64,000 nt of DNA from Rubrivivax sp. (GCA_022842305.1 JALHPY010000001.1:62001-126000), one strand, 5' to 3'. Counted from the stretch's first letter, positions 31,354 to 40,350 are shown. The notes: generated from the sequence alone by a model not told the origin. A program made the numbers and translations.

Positions 31354-32654
31354 TGCAATGCCTCCGGCTTGCCTTGAGCGCCGTCGTGCGACGGCAGCAG
31401 GTAGTTGAGCTGGGCCCAGATGCGGGCGCGGTCCAGCTCGATGCGCAGGCGTTCCATGCGCACCTCGAGTTCGCCGCGGCGAGCATCGAGGACGGCAGTC
31501 AGTGGACCGGACCCCGCGCGATACGACGCCAGCGCGGCCTCGCTGCGCTGTGTCGCCAGCGGCAACAAGGAGGCGTCGTAGCGCCCCAGCCGCTCCTCGT
31601 GGCTGCGCCACTCCTGCAGCATGGCGCGCACCTCGGCTTCATGGGCGCGCTGCAGCTCCTCGCGCCGGGCACGGGCCTCGTCGACGCCGGCCAGCCGTGC
31701 GGCCAGCTCGCGGTCCTGCCGGTTCTTCTGGTCCCACTGCAATGGCACCGACAGGTTGATCGACACCATATTCGAGTAGGCCGGCCCACGCTGGCTGTAC
31801 TGCAGCTCGACGCTCCAGTCCGACGACTTTGCGGCGCGCGCCGCGTCAGCCTCGCTGTCGGCAATCGCCGCCTGCTGCGCGGCGGCCGCAACCTGCGGGT
31901 GCCGGGCCAGGTGGTCCACCAGCGCACCTTCGGCCCACGCTGGCAGGGTGAGCGTGGGCCGTGGCGCCAGCGAGTCCCGCGCGCCATCACCGATCCAGCG
32001 ACCGAGCTGCGTGCTCGCCACCGCCACCCGGCGCTCGACCTGCGCCAGCCCGTCGCGCAGCTGCTCGACCGAACCCCGGGCCGCGAAGACCTCCGCCTGC
32101 GAGCCCTTGCCGCTTCGGTACAGCGTCTTCGCAGCTTCGACCTGCAGCTCGGCCTGGGTGATCTGGGACTTCAGCAGTTCCTGCATCGACTCCTGGTACG
32201 AGCGTTCGAGCCAGGCCAGCGCCGTGTCTCGCCGCAGGTCTGCGACCGTGGCCTGGCGGGCCGCCTGGGCCAGCTCGATCTCGCGCTCGGCCCGGCGCAC
32301 GCGGGCACTGCGCTTGTCGGCCCGGGTCAGCTCCTGCAGGACCCCGACAGAGCGCATGGTCATGAAGTCGCGCGTGATGCTGTAGCGGTCGCGACCGTCG
32401 ATCGGCAGGTTGTTCAGGCCGAGCTTGAGCACCGGGTCGGGCAGCTGCCCCGCTGCCGAGGCCATCTCGCGTGCAGCCCGAGCCTGCGCGTCGGCGGCTA
32501 TCACGAGCTGCGAGCGGCCGGCGGCCTCGGCCACGGCTCGTTCGAGAGAAAGCGGAGACTGCGCCAGCGCAGCCTGGGTGCCGAGGGCCACGCACAGCGC
32601 GATCGACGGCACCAATCGGAGGCCATTGCGCCTCCGGGGCAAGTAGCAAATCAT
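31350..32654 (-). CDS. Outer-membrane efflux channel of the Cu/Ag pump (CusC/TolC family)
   Basis: A 434-aa outer-membrane factor with a signal peptide (cleavage near ALA-QSP), long Ala/Arg/Glu-rich coiled coils and two beta-strand pairs (YSNMVSINLSVPLQWDQKNRQ being the second). The extracted sequence resembles the TolC-family proteins that accompany CusA/CusB in beta-proteobacteria more than E. coli CusC; no lipobox Cys is present. The ATG at 32654 has CAGGAG just upstream. It is the first pump gene and overlaps the adaptor start by four bases. Confidence 0.87.
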   Translation of the reverse strand: MICYLPRRRNGLRLVPSIALCVALGTQAALAQSPLSLERAVAEAAGRSQLVIAADAQARAAREMASAAGQLPDPVLKLGLNNLPIDGRDRYSITRDFMTMRSVGVLQELTRADKRSARVRRAEREIELAQAARQATVADLRRDTALAWLERSYQESMQELLKSQITQAELQVEAAKTLYRSGKGSQAEVFAARGSVEQLRDGLAQVERRVAVASTQLGRWIGDGARDSLAPRPTLTLPAWAEGALVDHLARHPQVAAAAQQAAIADSEADAARAAKSSDWSVELQYSQRGPAYSNMVSINLSVPLQWDQKNRQDRELAARLAGVDEARARREELQRAHEAEVRAMLQEWRSHEERLGRYDASLLPLATQRSEAALASYRAGSGPLTAVLDARRGELEVRMERLRIELDRARIWAQLNYLLPSHDGAQGKPEALQ

Positions 32655-32723
32655 GGGAACTCCTGAAGTCCGGAACCGGGCCGCGGCAGCGCCGCGACCG
32701 TTCAAGCAGGCGACTTCAGGAGG

Positions 32724-33146
32724 TCAGATGCGAAAGCAGCAGTGCGCGATGCTGAGCGCGAGCGGCGGAGGTCGGTCTCGCAGGCGCTCGTCTTCGGCCC
32801 ATGAGCTCAGGACCGTATCCAGCCCCTGGTCGAGCGAGACCTCGAACACCGCAGGCAGTGCTCTCACCGGCACGAAGGCCGGGGAGACATGGTCGACCAC
32901 CTGCGTGGTCGTGCCGAACTGGCAATGCTGCATGCACAGCGTCGGCTGCTCGGGATCGAGCAGCACGCCGGCCGCCATCATTTCGGCACAGGGCATGCCG
33001 GTCATCGCCATCGTGTCGGCCGGGCCCCGTTTGGCCCGCTCGCCCATGGCCGGGCAGGCATAGGCGGCCATAGCGATCTGCGAGAACAGCAAGGCCATCG
33101 ACACGAGGCCGATGAGGCGGGCACGAAGGCGCTGGCTGAGTCTCAC
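32724..33146 (-). CDS. Small secreted Cys/Met-rich protein at the head of the cus-like operon
   Basis: A protein of about 140 aa with a leader (VSMALLFSQIAMAAYA), then a Met/Cys/His-rich segment: ACPAMGERA, MAMTGMPCAEMMAA, LCMQHCQFG, and HCC near the C-terminus. Such soft ligands suit Cu(I) or Ag(I). The gene ends 69 bases before the outer-membrane channel gene, on the same strand. It resembles small copper-responsive proteins found upstream of cus/sil genes, but I cannot name a family. GTG at 33146 is a tentative start; in-frame starts further upstream exist. Confidence 0.65.
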   Translation of the reverse strand: MRLSQRLRARLIGLVSMALLFSQIAMAAYACPAMGERAKRGPADTMAMTGMPCAEMMAAGVLLDPEQPTLCMQHCQFGTTTQVVDHVSPAFVPVRALPAVFEVSLDQGLDTVLSSWAEDERLRDRPPPLALSIAHCCFRI

Positions 33147-33245
33147 TGGGCAAACGATAGCGCAAATGGCCGAGCCGGGGCTCCCATGGAGGTGCACAAC
33201 CGGCACCGCCGCGGCCGAGTTGCCGGTACGTCGTTGAAGGGGGCT

Positions 33246-33788
33246 TCAGAACAGCCTGCCGACATTGAATAGCGTCAGCTGCCCGAGCACAGCGAAGATG
33301 CCGGAGGCGACGGCGTGGATTAGCGTCATCGATACCTTCCTGGCGATCTTGTCGCCGAGGAAGACCGCAGGCACGTTGGCCCGCATACCGCCGATCGTCG
33401 TGCCGGCAATCACGGCGACCAGATCCGTGCAGGGGCTGCAAGCGCCACCGTGGTGATCTGCGTCTTGTCGCCCATCTCGGCGAGAAGGAACGCGACGACG
33501 GTGGTGCCAAAGACGCCGAAGCGCTGCGTGCCACCGGCCTCTTCGTCGTCGATCCCGTCGTGGAGGAGCATCCAGGCCGCCATCGCATTGAAGGACAGGC
33601 CCATGACCCAACGGAGTACATGCGGGCCGAGGGCGTTGGCCACCCAGTCGCCGACCAGGCGGACAAACGCGCGGTTGACCAGGGTGGCGACCAGGATGCC
33701 GAGGCTGATGGGGACGGCACCGGAACTTGGCAGCCAGCAGCTGCGTCTTGTCGCCCATTTCACCGAGGGCGACCACGCCGGTCGAGGC
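33246..33788 (-). pseudogene. Frameshifted GDT1/TMEM165 (UPF0016)-family cation transporter
   Basis: Both signature motifs of this membrane family are present: GEMGDKTQLLAA in the first half and AEMGDKTQITTVALAA in the second, but they fall in different reading frames. The C-terminal part (AGTTIGGMRANVPAVFLGDK onward) is back in the first frame. At least two frameshifts, near 33720 and 33425, are needed to rebuild the protein. The first few residues before STGVVALGE are also missing, replaced by foreign sequence (see 33786-33890). Intact members transport Mn or Ca. The gene here is unlikely to be functional. Confidence 0.82.
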
Positions 33789-33890
33789 CTGCGGCACTCG
33801 TCGATCTCGACGACCTCGATGTACCTGCACTCCGACGATGCCCGGCGCGCCAAGCAGATCACGGGAGCGTTCGGGGTGCGGTATTCGTAG
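33786..33890 (+). pseudogene. C-terminal fragment of a tyrosine recombinase/integrase
   Basis: The frame ending in TAG at 33888-33890 encodes HSSISTTSMYLHSDDARR, the typical end of the catalytic domain with the active-site Tyr and following His. Everything upstream of about 33786 belongs to the antisense GDT1-type pseudogene, so only the last 35 codons remain. The junction of the two fragments is exactly where the transporter loses its N-terminus, indicating a past recombination or deletion event. Confidence 0.72.
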
Positions 33891-34198
33891 GGCCGGCGGA
33901 GCCGAAAGCGCACCGATCTGCACGAGAAGTTCGACAACCTCGTCAAGAACTAAACTTATCCACAGCCGACCCTCTCAAAGTCGGCTTCCACCCCTGCCTC
34001 AAAATTCGGTCGGCGCGGTGGCTCAGATTTGGATCGGCGCCGACAAGACCTACGCCCCGACGACGGAAGGCTGTCGGGGGCTCCACGACAAGTCTCTGGC
34101 GCTCGTGCTCGGTTGGTTCGCGGAAACGGCCGGCAAAGTGCTGCTGGATGCTGGAAGCTGAGTTCGGATGTGTGCTGCCTGGTGGGAGACCCGGCTGG
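33891..34198. other. Short intergenic region, no intact gene
   Basis: Contains a 6-bp inverted repeat GCCGAC/GTCGGC (33965-33985) with a 9-base loop and a plus-strand frame without an obvious start that ends near 34161. I recognise no product. Confidence 0.35.
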
Positions 34199-34621
34199 TC
34201 AAGCTACGACAAACGGGTTGAGCAGGTTCACTCCCGTGCCAGCGAAGTCGGAGGTGTTCCTGGTCACGACAGTCAGTCCGTTGACCAGAGCGATTGCAGC
34301 AATTTGCTTGTCCAGTTCGTGCTCGGGATGCGGTACGCGCAGTCGCCCCCAAACCTGAGCGGCATGGCCGTCGAAGGCAAGGATGTTGCTCTCGTAGTGG
34401 TCAAGCACCTCGTCCAGCCAGGCGTCGAGCAAGGCAGCCTGTTGGAGGTCACCTCGGTGTCGGATCAATTCCACCCCGCGGCGAAGCTCACCCACGGAAA
34501 TCGCGGACAGGTAGAGCAACTCACCCTTGGCAGCGCTGTCACGCAAGAAGCCGGTGACCCCGGGGTTCGCCTTGTCCTTCTTGCGCGCCTCGCTGACGAC
34601 GTTGGTGTCAATCAAATACAC
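34199..34621 (-). CDS. vapC: PIN-domain ribonuclease toxin (VapC/FitB family)
   Basis: A 140-aa PIN-domain protein. The acidic residues expected for the metal centre are visible: Asp in LIDTNVVSE, Glu in SVGELRRG, Asp in DKQIAAIAL and Asp in TRNTSDF. The overall form (LIDTNVVSE start, FVVA end) is closest to the FitB branch. Its 5' end overlaps the antitoxin gene by 14 bases, the usual toxin-after-antitoxin order. In active systems the toxin cleaves RNA and is held inactive by its partner, and the complex represses its own promoter. Confidence 0.88.
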   Translation of the reverse strand: MYLIDTNVVSEARKKDKANPGVTGFLRDSAAKGELLYLSAISVGELRRGVELIRHRGDLQQAALLDAWLDEVLDHYESNILAFDGHAAQVWGRLRVPHPEHELDKQIAAIALVNGLTVVTRNTSDFAGTGVNLLNPFVVA

Positions 34622-34844
34622 GCGGGGCCTCGGTGGCGGGGTTCACCCGCTCGAAGTCGGCGTCGATGCCGACGTTCGGCATGGACGCCACGACTTCTGC
34701 AAAAGTGCGCCTGCGCGGGCGCACCAGGGCTTGGGCAAGGATGGCGCGGTGTTCTGCCTCGGCACTGTGGCCGTGCTCACCGGCACGCTCCTTGAGTGCC
34801 CTGACGACGGCTTCGTCGACGCCTCGAACGAGCAGATTGGCCAT
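34608..34844 (-). CDS. FitA/VapB-type antitoxin
   Basis: A 78-aa protein with a ribbon-helix-helix N-terminus (MANLLVRGVDEAVVRALKER) and a short C-terminal part that would wrap the toxin. The HGHSAEAEHRAIL segment is typical of FitA-like antitoxins. The gene precedes and overlaps the PIN toxin gene. Confidence 0.85.
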   Translation of the reverse strand: MANLLVRGVDEAVVRALKERAGEHGHSAEAEHRAILAQALVRPRRRTFAEVVASMPNVGIDADFERVNPATEAPRVFD

Positions 34845-35480
34845 TTGCCGCTCCTGGAACTTGGGTGCTATCAATGATAGCGCGACTCCAGGCGAGGTGC
34901 ATCCTTCTTGCTGTCGCCGGCCTTGCCTGCGGTCAGTCACACGGGCATGGTCAGCCCAGGGCGTCGAGCCTATGGGGTCTAAAGGTCCGCCGCTCCGTTG
35001 CCACACCGCGCCATGCTCGTTGTGGCTGGGATCAGAGATGGCCTCCAGAAACTCGGCGTAGCTCCCGACGCCGCCAACGTCCTCTGGCGGACATGCGTTT
35101 TCACCCGCGATTCACAACGACCAGGTGTTGAATGAGGGGCCGGGCAGCAGCGCGAGGTGTCGCCAAGTGACGAGGCCCACGCAAAAGTAATCTTGGGTCT
35201 GGGGGTAGTGTCGAAGGCGCCCTACCCCGCCCAGAACCGGCAATGTACCTTGATAATCCTTATTGTCACGGTAGCCATTCTTTGCCTCCAGAGCTGCGCC
35301 TACTGAAGCTCAATCACCCGACGGCGCGAGGCTGGAGAGTGCGTGATCGACCGCTGGGGCTGTGACGGCCGATCAGTGAGCCCCGCAGTCCAACTGTTGG
35401 CGCCGACCGCAACGTGCGCCTCAGCACCGACGAACCGGTGAGCCACGGATACTGGAACTGTCGGAGGTTGCGGCGGCAGG
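34845..35480. other. Intergenic region of about 635 bases
   Basis: No intact gene is recognised. The first 60 bases should hold the promoter of the toxin-antitoxin operon (transcribed leftwards). The remainder has short open frames without ribosome binding sites. No tRNA or terminal repeats were detected. Confidence 0.35.
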
Positions 35481-35750
35481 CTACTCGCCGTACGCGGCGA
35501 TTACCAACACGCGGTCGGCTTCACCTTGTTCGATGGCAGCGCGCGGTGTGCGGCCGTTGAGGGCGCCGGTATGTGACTCAAGGAAGCTGAGCAGCTTCCA
35601 CCCGTTCGTGGTGTCGAGGGCGGATGACAGCTTCAGCAAGGTGCGCCAGATGTCGGCCTGGAACTGCCAGCGCGGCACCACGAAGTCCTGGTGGTCGGTG
35701 GCGCTGGCAAGGCCTAAGCGTGCTACGGCGCGCCCGCCTGGGTTGATCAA
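35481..35750 (-). CDS. Antitoxin Xre/MbcA/ParS-like toxin-binding domain protein
   Basis: An 89-aa protein whose second half (GWKLLSFLESHTGALNGRTP, then AAIEQGEADRVLVIAA) matches the C-terminal domain shared by Xre/MbcA/ParS antitoxins. In such antitoxins an N-terminal HTH domain precedes this part; here only about 30 residues with VVPRWQFQ stand before it, so no DNA-binding domain is seen. No RES-type toxin gene follows downstream. The start overlaps the stop of the upstream gene (ATGA), so the two genes form an operon. Function as an antitoxin is unproven. Confidence 0.6.
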   Translation of the reverse strand: MINPGGRAVARLGLASATDHQDFVVPRWQFQADIWRTLLKLSSALDTTNGWKLLSFLESHTGALNGRTPRAAIEQGEADRVLVIAAYGE

Positions 35751-36400
35751 GCCGCACTCAGCGAGTCCACCGCGAGGCCGGGCGGGCTTGTCTGTCTCTC
35801 TGCTTCTGGGTCGTGCACAGCCCGGTCGCCCGCCAACTCAAGCACTTCCCGGCTTAGTTGATCGAACATGCCCACGATGGATTTGCTTTGCTTGCAGGCC
35901 TCGGCGTAGTCGTCCTGGACTCGACGAAGCACATCAATGGCCTCATCAAATCGTTGGGCGTGGGCCAAGCAATCTGCCAGGACTTCTGCCACCTTTACAC
36001 GGTCCGCAGCGCAAGCTACGCGATGCGTGAACATGATGTCGTGTGATTCCTGGAACTTGGGGACGGCTTCCGCATGCGTGTGCAGGAACCATGTGTGGCA
36101 TCCCTGCGCGGCCAAGTTCATTGCCAGCGCCCAATGCGCCTGCGGAAAGTGCTCCCGGATGTACGGCTCGCTGTTGCGAAGCACCTTCAGGTCGGCTTCA
36201 CTGAAACATTCCGCGCCACCCGCCACACACAGCCATGAGCGTGCCAAATGGGTGTTCGGATGTTCCGGCCCAAGCGCCACTTCCAGTCTAGCCACATGGA
36301 TTTGCAAGGCCCGAATACGGGGCAAGTCCCCGTAATTTTCGAGCCACGGGCCCTTGAAGCGATGAGAGACAAGCGGTGTACTGAGAGGCACGGTCGACAT
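35747..36400 (-). CDS. Protein of unknown function, helical, co-encoded with the ParS-like protein
   Basis: A 217-aa soluble protein with no signal peptide. Predicted helices carry scattered Ala/Leu/His and a segment RFDEAIDVLRRVQDDYAEA that looks like one TPR-type helical pair; HPNTHLARSW and EAVPKFQESHD also fit helical repeats. Seven cysteines are dispersed. It shares a four-base overlap with the downstream ParS-like gene. I recognise no family. It could be the partner of that protein. Confidence 0.6.
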   Translation of the reverse strand: MSTVPLSTPLVSHRFKGPWLENYGDLPRIRALQIHVARLEVALGPEHPNTHLARSWLCVAGGAECFSEADLKVLRNSEPYIREHFPQAHWALAMNLAAQGCHTWFLHTHAEAVPKFQESHDIMFTHRVACAADRVKVAEVLADCLAHAQRFDEAIDVLRRVQDDYAEACKQSKSIVGMFDQLSREVLELAGDRAVHDPEAERQTSPPGLAVDSLSAA

Positions 36401-37333
36401 GGCGATCCCCTTTCTTTTGGCGCATAGCGCCGTTTCGTGCCCGCCCGGATTGGGAAGGCATCGTTCAAAAGACGTAGGGAACCGCTGATGAGCTACGTGC
36501 GCATCGCCGCAGAATTGTCGAGACCAGCTGCTAACAGCTGGGGGGCCGCGGCGACAAAGAGATATTTGGTAGACAGTCCCACCTGATGTGCGGGTCCGTC
36601 AAAGCCCGCCCATTAAACATATCCCACACTCCCGAATCTGTCCACCTTTCCCAAAGTGCTTGGTTGCGGGGCTCGAGACCTCAGCTGGCTGGGCTGGCGC
36701 GAACGGCGCGCGTCGAGGCAGTGGTCTGCCAAAGCAACGCGAAATGCGTGTCACTTCGAAATGGGCGACATCTGCCATCGCGAGCGGCGCCATGTCTCGC
36801 AGAGTCCTCGTGGGAAATCGTGTAATGGATGTTCGCTACGCAGCATTCGAGTGTCGAACCGCCAGAGGCGGAGCCTGGTAGCTTGCGGCCGGTACAGGGT
36901 TGATAGGATTTTGATAGGAATGTAGTGCAGACTCGGTTGCACTGACTGAGGCATCAGCAAACCCGTCAAGTTCGATGAGTACCAACAGTTCCAGGTTCAA
37001 ACCATGGCAGCCCAGGGCCCAGGCTGCAAAGTACCTGGTCGACTTGCACCCAACTTATGGCATTGACGGCCTGTGGAACGGTTCCACTTTCCGTCGGCGC
37101 GCCGTGCACAAACTCAGCGCAAATTGCGATGTACTCGTGACCAAACTCACAGTGAAGCCAATCATCGGTGCACGTTTACTTGGCGTTTGAGTGCCGACTG
37201 GACATTCCTACTGTTGACACCTGCCGCGCAACCAACTTTCTGACTGAAGTCAACGAGGCATTTGCCGATGGACTGATGGACCGGTGGACTGATGGTCCGC
37301 GCACCCGAGCAACACCGACACAGAGGAATGATG
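36401..37333. promoter_or_regulatory. Long leader region with short repeats before the parB-like gene
   Basis: Over 900 bases without a recognised gene, less GC-rich than the surroundings. It contains a 9-base direct repeat TTGATAGGA at 36900-36908 and 36911-36919 (one helical turn apart), a perfect inverted repeat AGTGCA/TGCACT at 36924-36943, and an 11-base direct repeat TGGACTGATGG at 37269-37279 and 37285-37295, the latter just before the parB-like start. These could be operators or partition sites. Confidence 0.45.
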
Positions 37334-38425
37334 ATGAAGGCAACGAAAGAAAACCCGGCCCAGCCAGGCCCGTTCGAAGACGCGCCCGTCGCTCCGGTGG
37401 AAACGGGCGGCGTCGGCGGTGGTGCCGTCAATGAACGCGCGGTCCAGCCAGTCCCGAGGGCTCGGTCACAGACGAGCAGCGATTTCGTTCGAAGCTTGCT
37501 TACTGTGAGGCCGGAGTCGGTCCCGACCGCGCGACCAGACGCCAGTGGCCAGTCGTCCGGGCAAGTGGTTGCGGCTGCGGCGAAGGTGGAACCGACACCT
37601 CTTGCAGAGCGCATTGCAGCAGATTGCATAAAGCCGAGCAGATTTCTGACCCGGGAGAAGACCTACTGGGAGAGTAAAGAATTTGAGGCGTTCAAGGAGG
37701 ACATCCGGAGTTCCGACGGGAACATTCAACCTATCAAGGTGAGGCCCGTTGCCGAAGAAGGCAAGATCAAGTACGAAGTGGCCTTCGGCCATCGCCGACA
37801 TCGTGCCTGCCTGAACTTGAGGCTGCCCGTGCTCGCGGTAGTGGAAGAAATGGATGATCTGAAGCTCTTCACGCAGGCAGTGAGAGAGAACACCAGACAC
37901 AAGGATTGCAGCGCATACGCGCGCGGCGTCCAGTTCAGGCTCGCCATCGACACTGCGGTGATCAATGAAGATCAGAACTGGAACGAACTGTTCGGCGTTG
38001 AAAAATCCATGGTCTACAAGCTCTTAAAGTTAGCACGACTTCCGATTGAAATTGTTCAATCGTTTGCCTGCCCCTCGCAACTGCAGACAAGGTGGGGCCC
38101 GGGTCTGACCAAGGTGGTGAAGGACGACTGGGAGGGAGTGCTGAAGAGAGTCGCCGAGGTGGCTCAATGGCCGGCGCCGAGAAATCCCAGGCTCGTGCTG
38201 GAGTATCTGCTGAACAAGCCGCAGTCGACTTCGGACGCAATGACGAGAGAGGTTCCCATTAAGAGAGAGGATCTGACTGTGGCGACATTGAGGATTCCTC
38301 ATGCCGCCACGGGCGGAGGGATCGAGGTTGAGTTTGCCGCCGGTGCAGTCGAAGAAGCGGTCTTGCTGGCCACCTTGCGGAAGATGCTGAAGATCGAAGG
38401 CGTGGACGGCGGATCCGTCATGTAG
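37334..38425 (+). CDS. parB: ParB-like partition/nuclease-domain protein without a neighbouring parA
   Basis: A protein of about 363 aa. After a low-complexity N-terminus (about residues 1-80) the ParB-type domain is seen: IQPIKVRPV, then YEVAFGHRRHRACLNL (the GHRR box) and FTQAVRENTRHKDCSAYARG. A central HTH-like part follows (FGVEKSMVYKLLKLARLP). ParB proteins bind parS sites and act in plasmid or chromosome segregation; no ParA gene is adjacent. Three successive ATG codons (37328, 37331, 37334) are possible; the last has the best spacing from AGAGGA. Downstream an IS element follows. Confidence 0.8.
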   Translation: MKATKENPAQPGPFEDAPVAPVETGGVGGGAVNERAVQPVPRARSQTSSDFVRSLLTVRPESVPTARPDASGQSSGQVVAAAAKVEPTPLAERIAADCIKPSRFLTREKTYWESKEFEAFKEDIRSSDGNIQPIKVRPVAEEGKIKYEVAFGHRRHRACLNLRLPVLAVVEEMDDLKLFTQAVRENTRHKDCSAYARGVQFRLAIDTAVINEDQNWNELFGVEKSMVYKLLKLARLPIEIVQSFACPSQLQTRWGPGLTKVVKDDWEGVLKRVAEVAQWPAPRNPRLVLEYLLNKPQSTSDAMTREVPIKREDLTVATLRIPHAATGGGIEVEFAAGAVEEAVLLATLRKMLKIEGVDGGSVM

Positions 38426-38952
38426 GTGCCGAAAGGGCCGGTGTTTGCTGCTCAATTGCGCGCAGTTGGAACCTTCAGCGCGTGCTGACCAGGGCCACTT
38501 TCGCGATTCGTAACCTCCGCCTCAGTCGTGCCCAACGTGCACCACGCGACCCACATCGCCACCATGGCATGCGTGAGGGCAAGCTTTCCCACATGGCCGG
38601 GGAGCCAGCGCCGCGCGGTGCGTGTGTGCGTGATTTCGGGTTGCCCAAGCAAGGCTCGGTCTGGAAGTTCTTGCCCCACAGATGCCTGGTGACCAAATAC
38701 GGGCCGAGGCCCGCCTCTTCCGTCAGCCGCCAAATCCCTGGGATCAGTTTCTCGATGCAGACCAAGGCGCAAGCCCTCCTGGGTCAGTGCATGGGCTCGA
38801 AGGAATGCGCTCGCCGAGGCATTGCGCTCGGCCAAGAACAGTGCGATCTGTCGATTGGCCCCCGCTGTGTTGACCAGCGCTGGACCCATTTTGAGAAGGC
38901 TAAACCTAAGTGAGGGGCGTGACGTACCGGGTTGTCTCGTTCACTTGGCCTT
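38426..38952. other. Region of unclear content upstream of the IS4 element
   Basis: Both strands have frames of about 145 codons here (plus 38482-38913, minus 38452-38889), but neither has a convincing ribosome binding site or known motif, and the two exclude each other. It was contiguous with 40361-40560 before the IS insertion. Confidence 0.3.
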
Positions 38953-38962
38953 GGGTTCACGC
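38953..38962 (+). repeat. Target-site duplication, left copy
   Basis: GGGTTCACGC, identical to 40351-40360, directly abutting the left inverted repeat of the IS4-family element. Confidence 0.85.
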
Positions 38963-40350
38963 CACTCTTGTCCAAGATAACTTTGAGGAGTTGGGCCAAC
39001 TCGTGATGTAGGGTGAGCGTGTATCGCCAAACACCCGCCACCCATCCCGAGAGGCCCAACGTGAAGACATCATGCAGCATGTTCAGTCAGCTCCTCAAGC
39101 TGTTCCCGCGGTCTGAGTTCGAAAGGCTTGTGAAGGACACGGGCGCGGAGTACGCGGCCAAGGGTTTCACGAGCTGGAGCCAGATGGTGGCGATGCTGTT
39201 CTGTCAGCTCGGTCGTGCCCACTCGCTGCGCGAGATCGAAGGCGGGCTCAAGAGCTGTGAAGGCAAGCTCGCGCACCTGGGCATCGAGGCCCCGGCGCGG
39301 TCCTCGTTGTCCTATGCCAACGCCCACCGGCCCTGGGAGCTGTTCGAGGCGGTCTTCCACGGCCTGTACGAGAAGGTCTCGGCCGCGGTCGGCGGCGGGC
39401 CGCGCAAGTTCCGCTTCAAGAACAAGCTCGTGAGCATCGACTCCACCGTCATCGACCTGAGCATGTCGATGTACGACTGGGCGAAGTACCAGCGCACCAA
39501 GGGTGCGGTCAAGCTGCACCTGGTGCTGGACCACGACGGTTACTTGCCAAGCTTCGGCGTGGTCACCGACGGTACGGTGGCCGACGTGCGCGTGGCGCAG
39601 TCGCTGCACTTCGACAGCGGCACCATCGTGGTGGACGACCGGGGCTACAACGACTACGCGCTGTTCTCGCGCTGGTGCGGTCAAGGCGTGTTCTTCGTCA
39701 CCCGTATGAAGATTGACGCCCGATACGAGGTGCTGGAGCAGCGGCCGATCTTCAAGCCCGAGGGCAACGTGGTGGCTGACCAGCGCATCCGGTTGAGCAG
39801 CGAACAGGCGCGGCGCGACTGCCCGCACGAGTTGCGGCGTATCGAGTTCATCCACCCCCAGACCGGGCAGATCTTGGTCTTCCTGACCAACCTGCACAAG
39901 CTCAGCGCTGCCACCATCGCGGCGATCTACCGGGACCGCTGGCAGGTGGAGTTGTTCTTCAAGGCGCTCAAGCAGAACCTGAAGATCAAGACCTTCGTGG
40001 GCACCAGCGCAAACGCCGTCAAGACGCAGATCTGGACAGCACTGATCTGCATGCTGCTGCTGCGCTACCTGATGCTGCGCTCGCGCTTCGGCTGGAGCCT
40101 GTCGAACCTGGTGGCGATGCTGCGCATGAACCTGTTTACCCACAAGGACTTGCATGCGTGGCTGCAAGAACCCGTCGCAAGCCCGCCAGACCCGGCACTG
40201 GATCCGCAGGCGACGATCGCCTTCACCTGATCCTGGACAGCACCGGGCGAAAAACAGGGGGGCAGCAACTTCGGATCGGGCGATTGGCAACGCTAAACCC
40301 GCGTCAGACAACGGGCGCGCTGGCGGGACTCGCCGGTCTTGGACAGCAGT
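38963..40350 (+). mobile_element. IS4-family insertion sequence with 10-bp target duplication
   Basis: The element is 1,388 bp. Its ends are imperfect inverted repeats, CACTCTTGTCCAAG on the left (38963-38976) and, read on the complement, CACTGCTGTCCAAG on the right (40350-40337). GGGTTCACGC flanks it directly on both sides (38953-38962 and 40351-40360), a perfect 10-bp target duplication in the size range of the IS4 family. Perfect duplication indicates a fairly recent insertion. Confidence 0.9.
39061..40230 (+). CDS. IS4-family DDE transposase
   Basis: A 389-aa transposase. Catalytic residues are visible as Asp in SIDSTVIDLS, Asp in VVDDRGYNDY and Glu in the Y-2-R-3-E-6-K signature (YRDRWQVELFFKALK) that defines IS4. 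The N-terminal domain (FSQLLKLFPRSEF, then QLGRAHSLREIEGGL) matches the ISPepr1-like branch. GTG 39061 is chosen because GAGAGG lies 6 bases upstream and the family N-terminus starts right there. No frameshift; the element may still be mobile. Confidence 0.92.
   Translation: MKTSCSMFSQLLKLFPRSEFERLVKDTGAEYAAKGFTSWSQMVAMLFCQLGRAHSLREIEGGLKSCEGKLAHLGIEAPARSSLSYANAHRPWELFEAVFHGLYEKVSAAVGGGPRKFRFKNKLVSIDSTVIDLSMSMYDWAKYQRTKGAVKLHLVLDHDGYLPSFGVVTDGTVADVRVAQSLHFDSGTIVVDDRGYNDYALFSRWCGQGVFFVTRMKIDARYEVLEQRPIFKPEGNVVADQRIRLSSEQARRDCPHELRRIEFIHPQTGQILVFLTNLHKLSAATIAAIYRDRWQVELFFKALKQNLKIKTFVGTSANAVKTQIWTALICMLLLRYLMLRSRFGWSLSNLVAMLRMNLFTHKDLHAWLQEPVASPPDPALDPQATIAFT

Noticed and set aside
27950-31377. 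Long plus-strand frames (622 and 482 codons) opposite the cus-like genes
   Set aside because: Shadow frames with low-complexity His/Arg/Asp composition; the minus-strand genes have full family motifs.
33965-33985. Inverted repeat GCCGAC/GTCGGC as a terminator
   Set aside because: Short stem, no T-run after it and no gene clearly ending there.
38452-38913. Overlapping opposite-strand frames of about 145 codons each upstream of the IS4 element
   Set aside because: Neither has a credible start, motif or consistent codon use, so neither is called as a gene.
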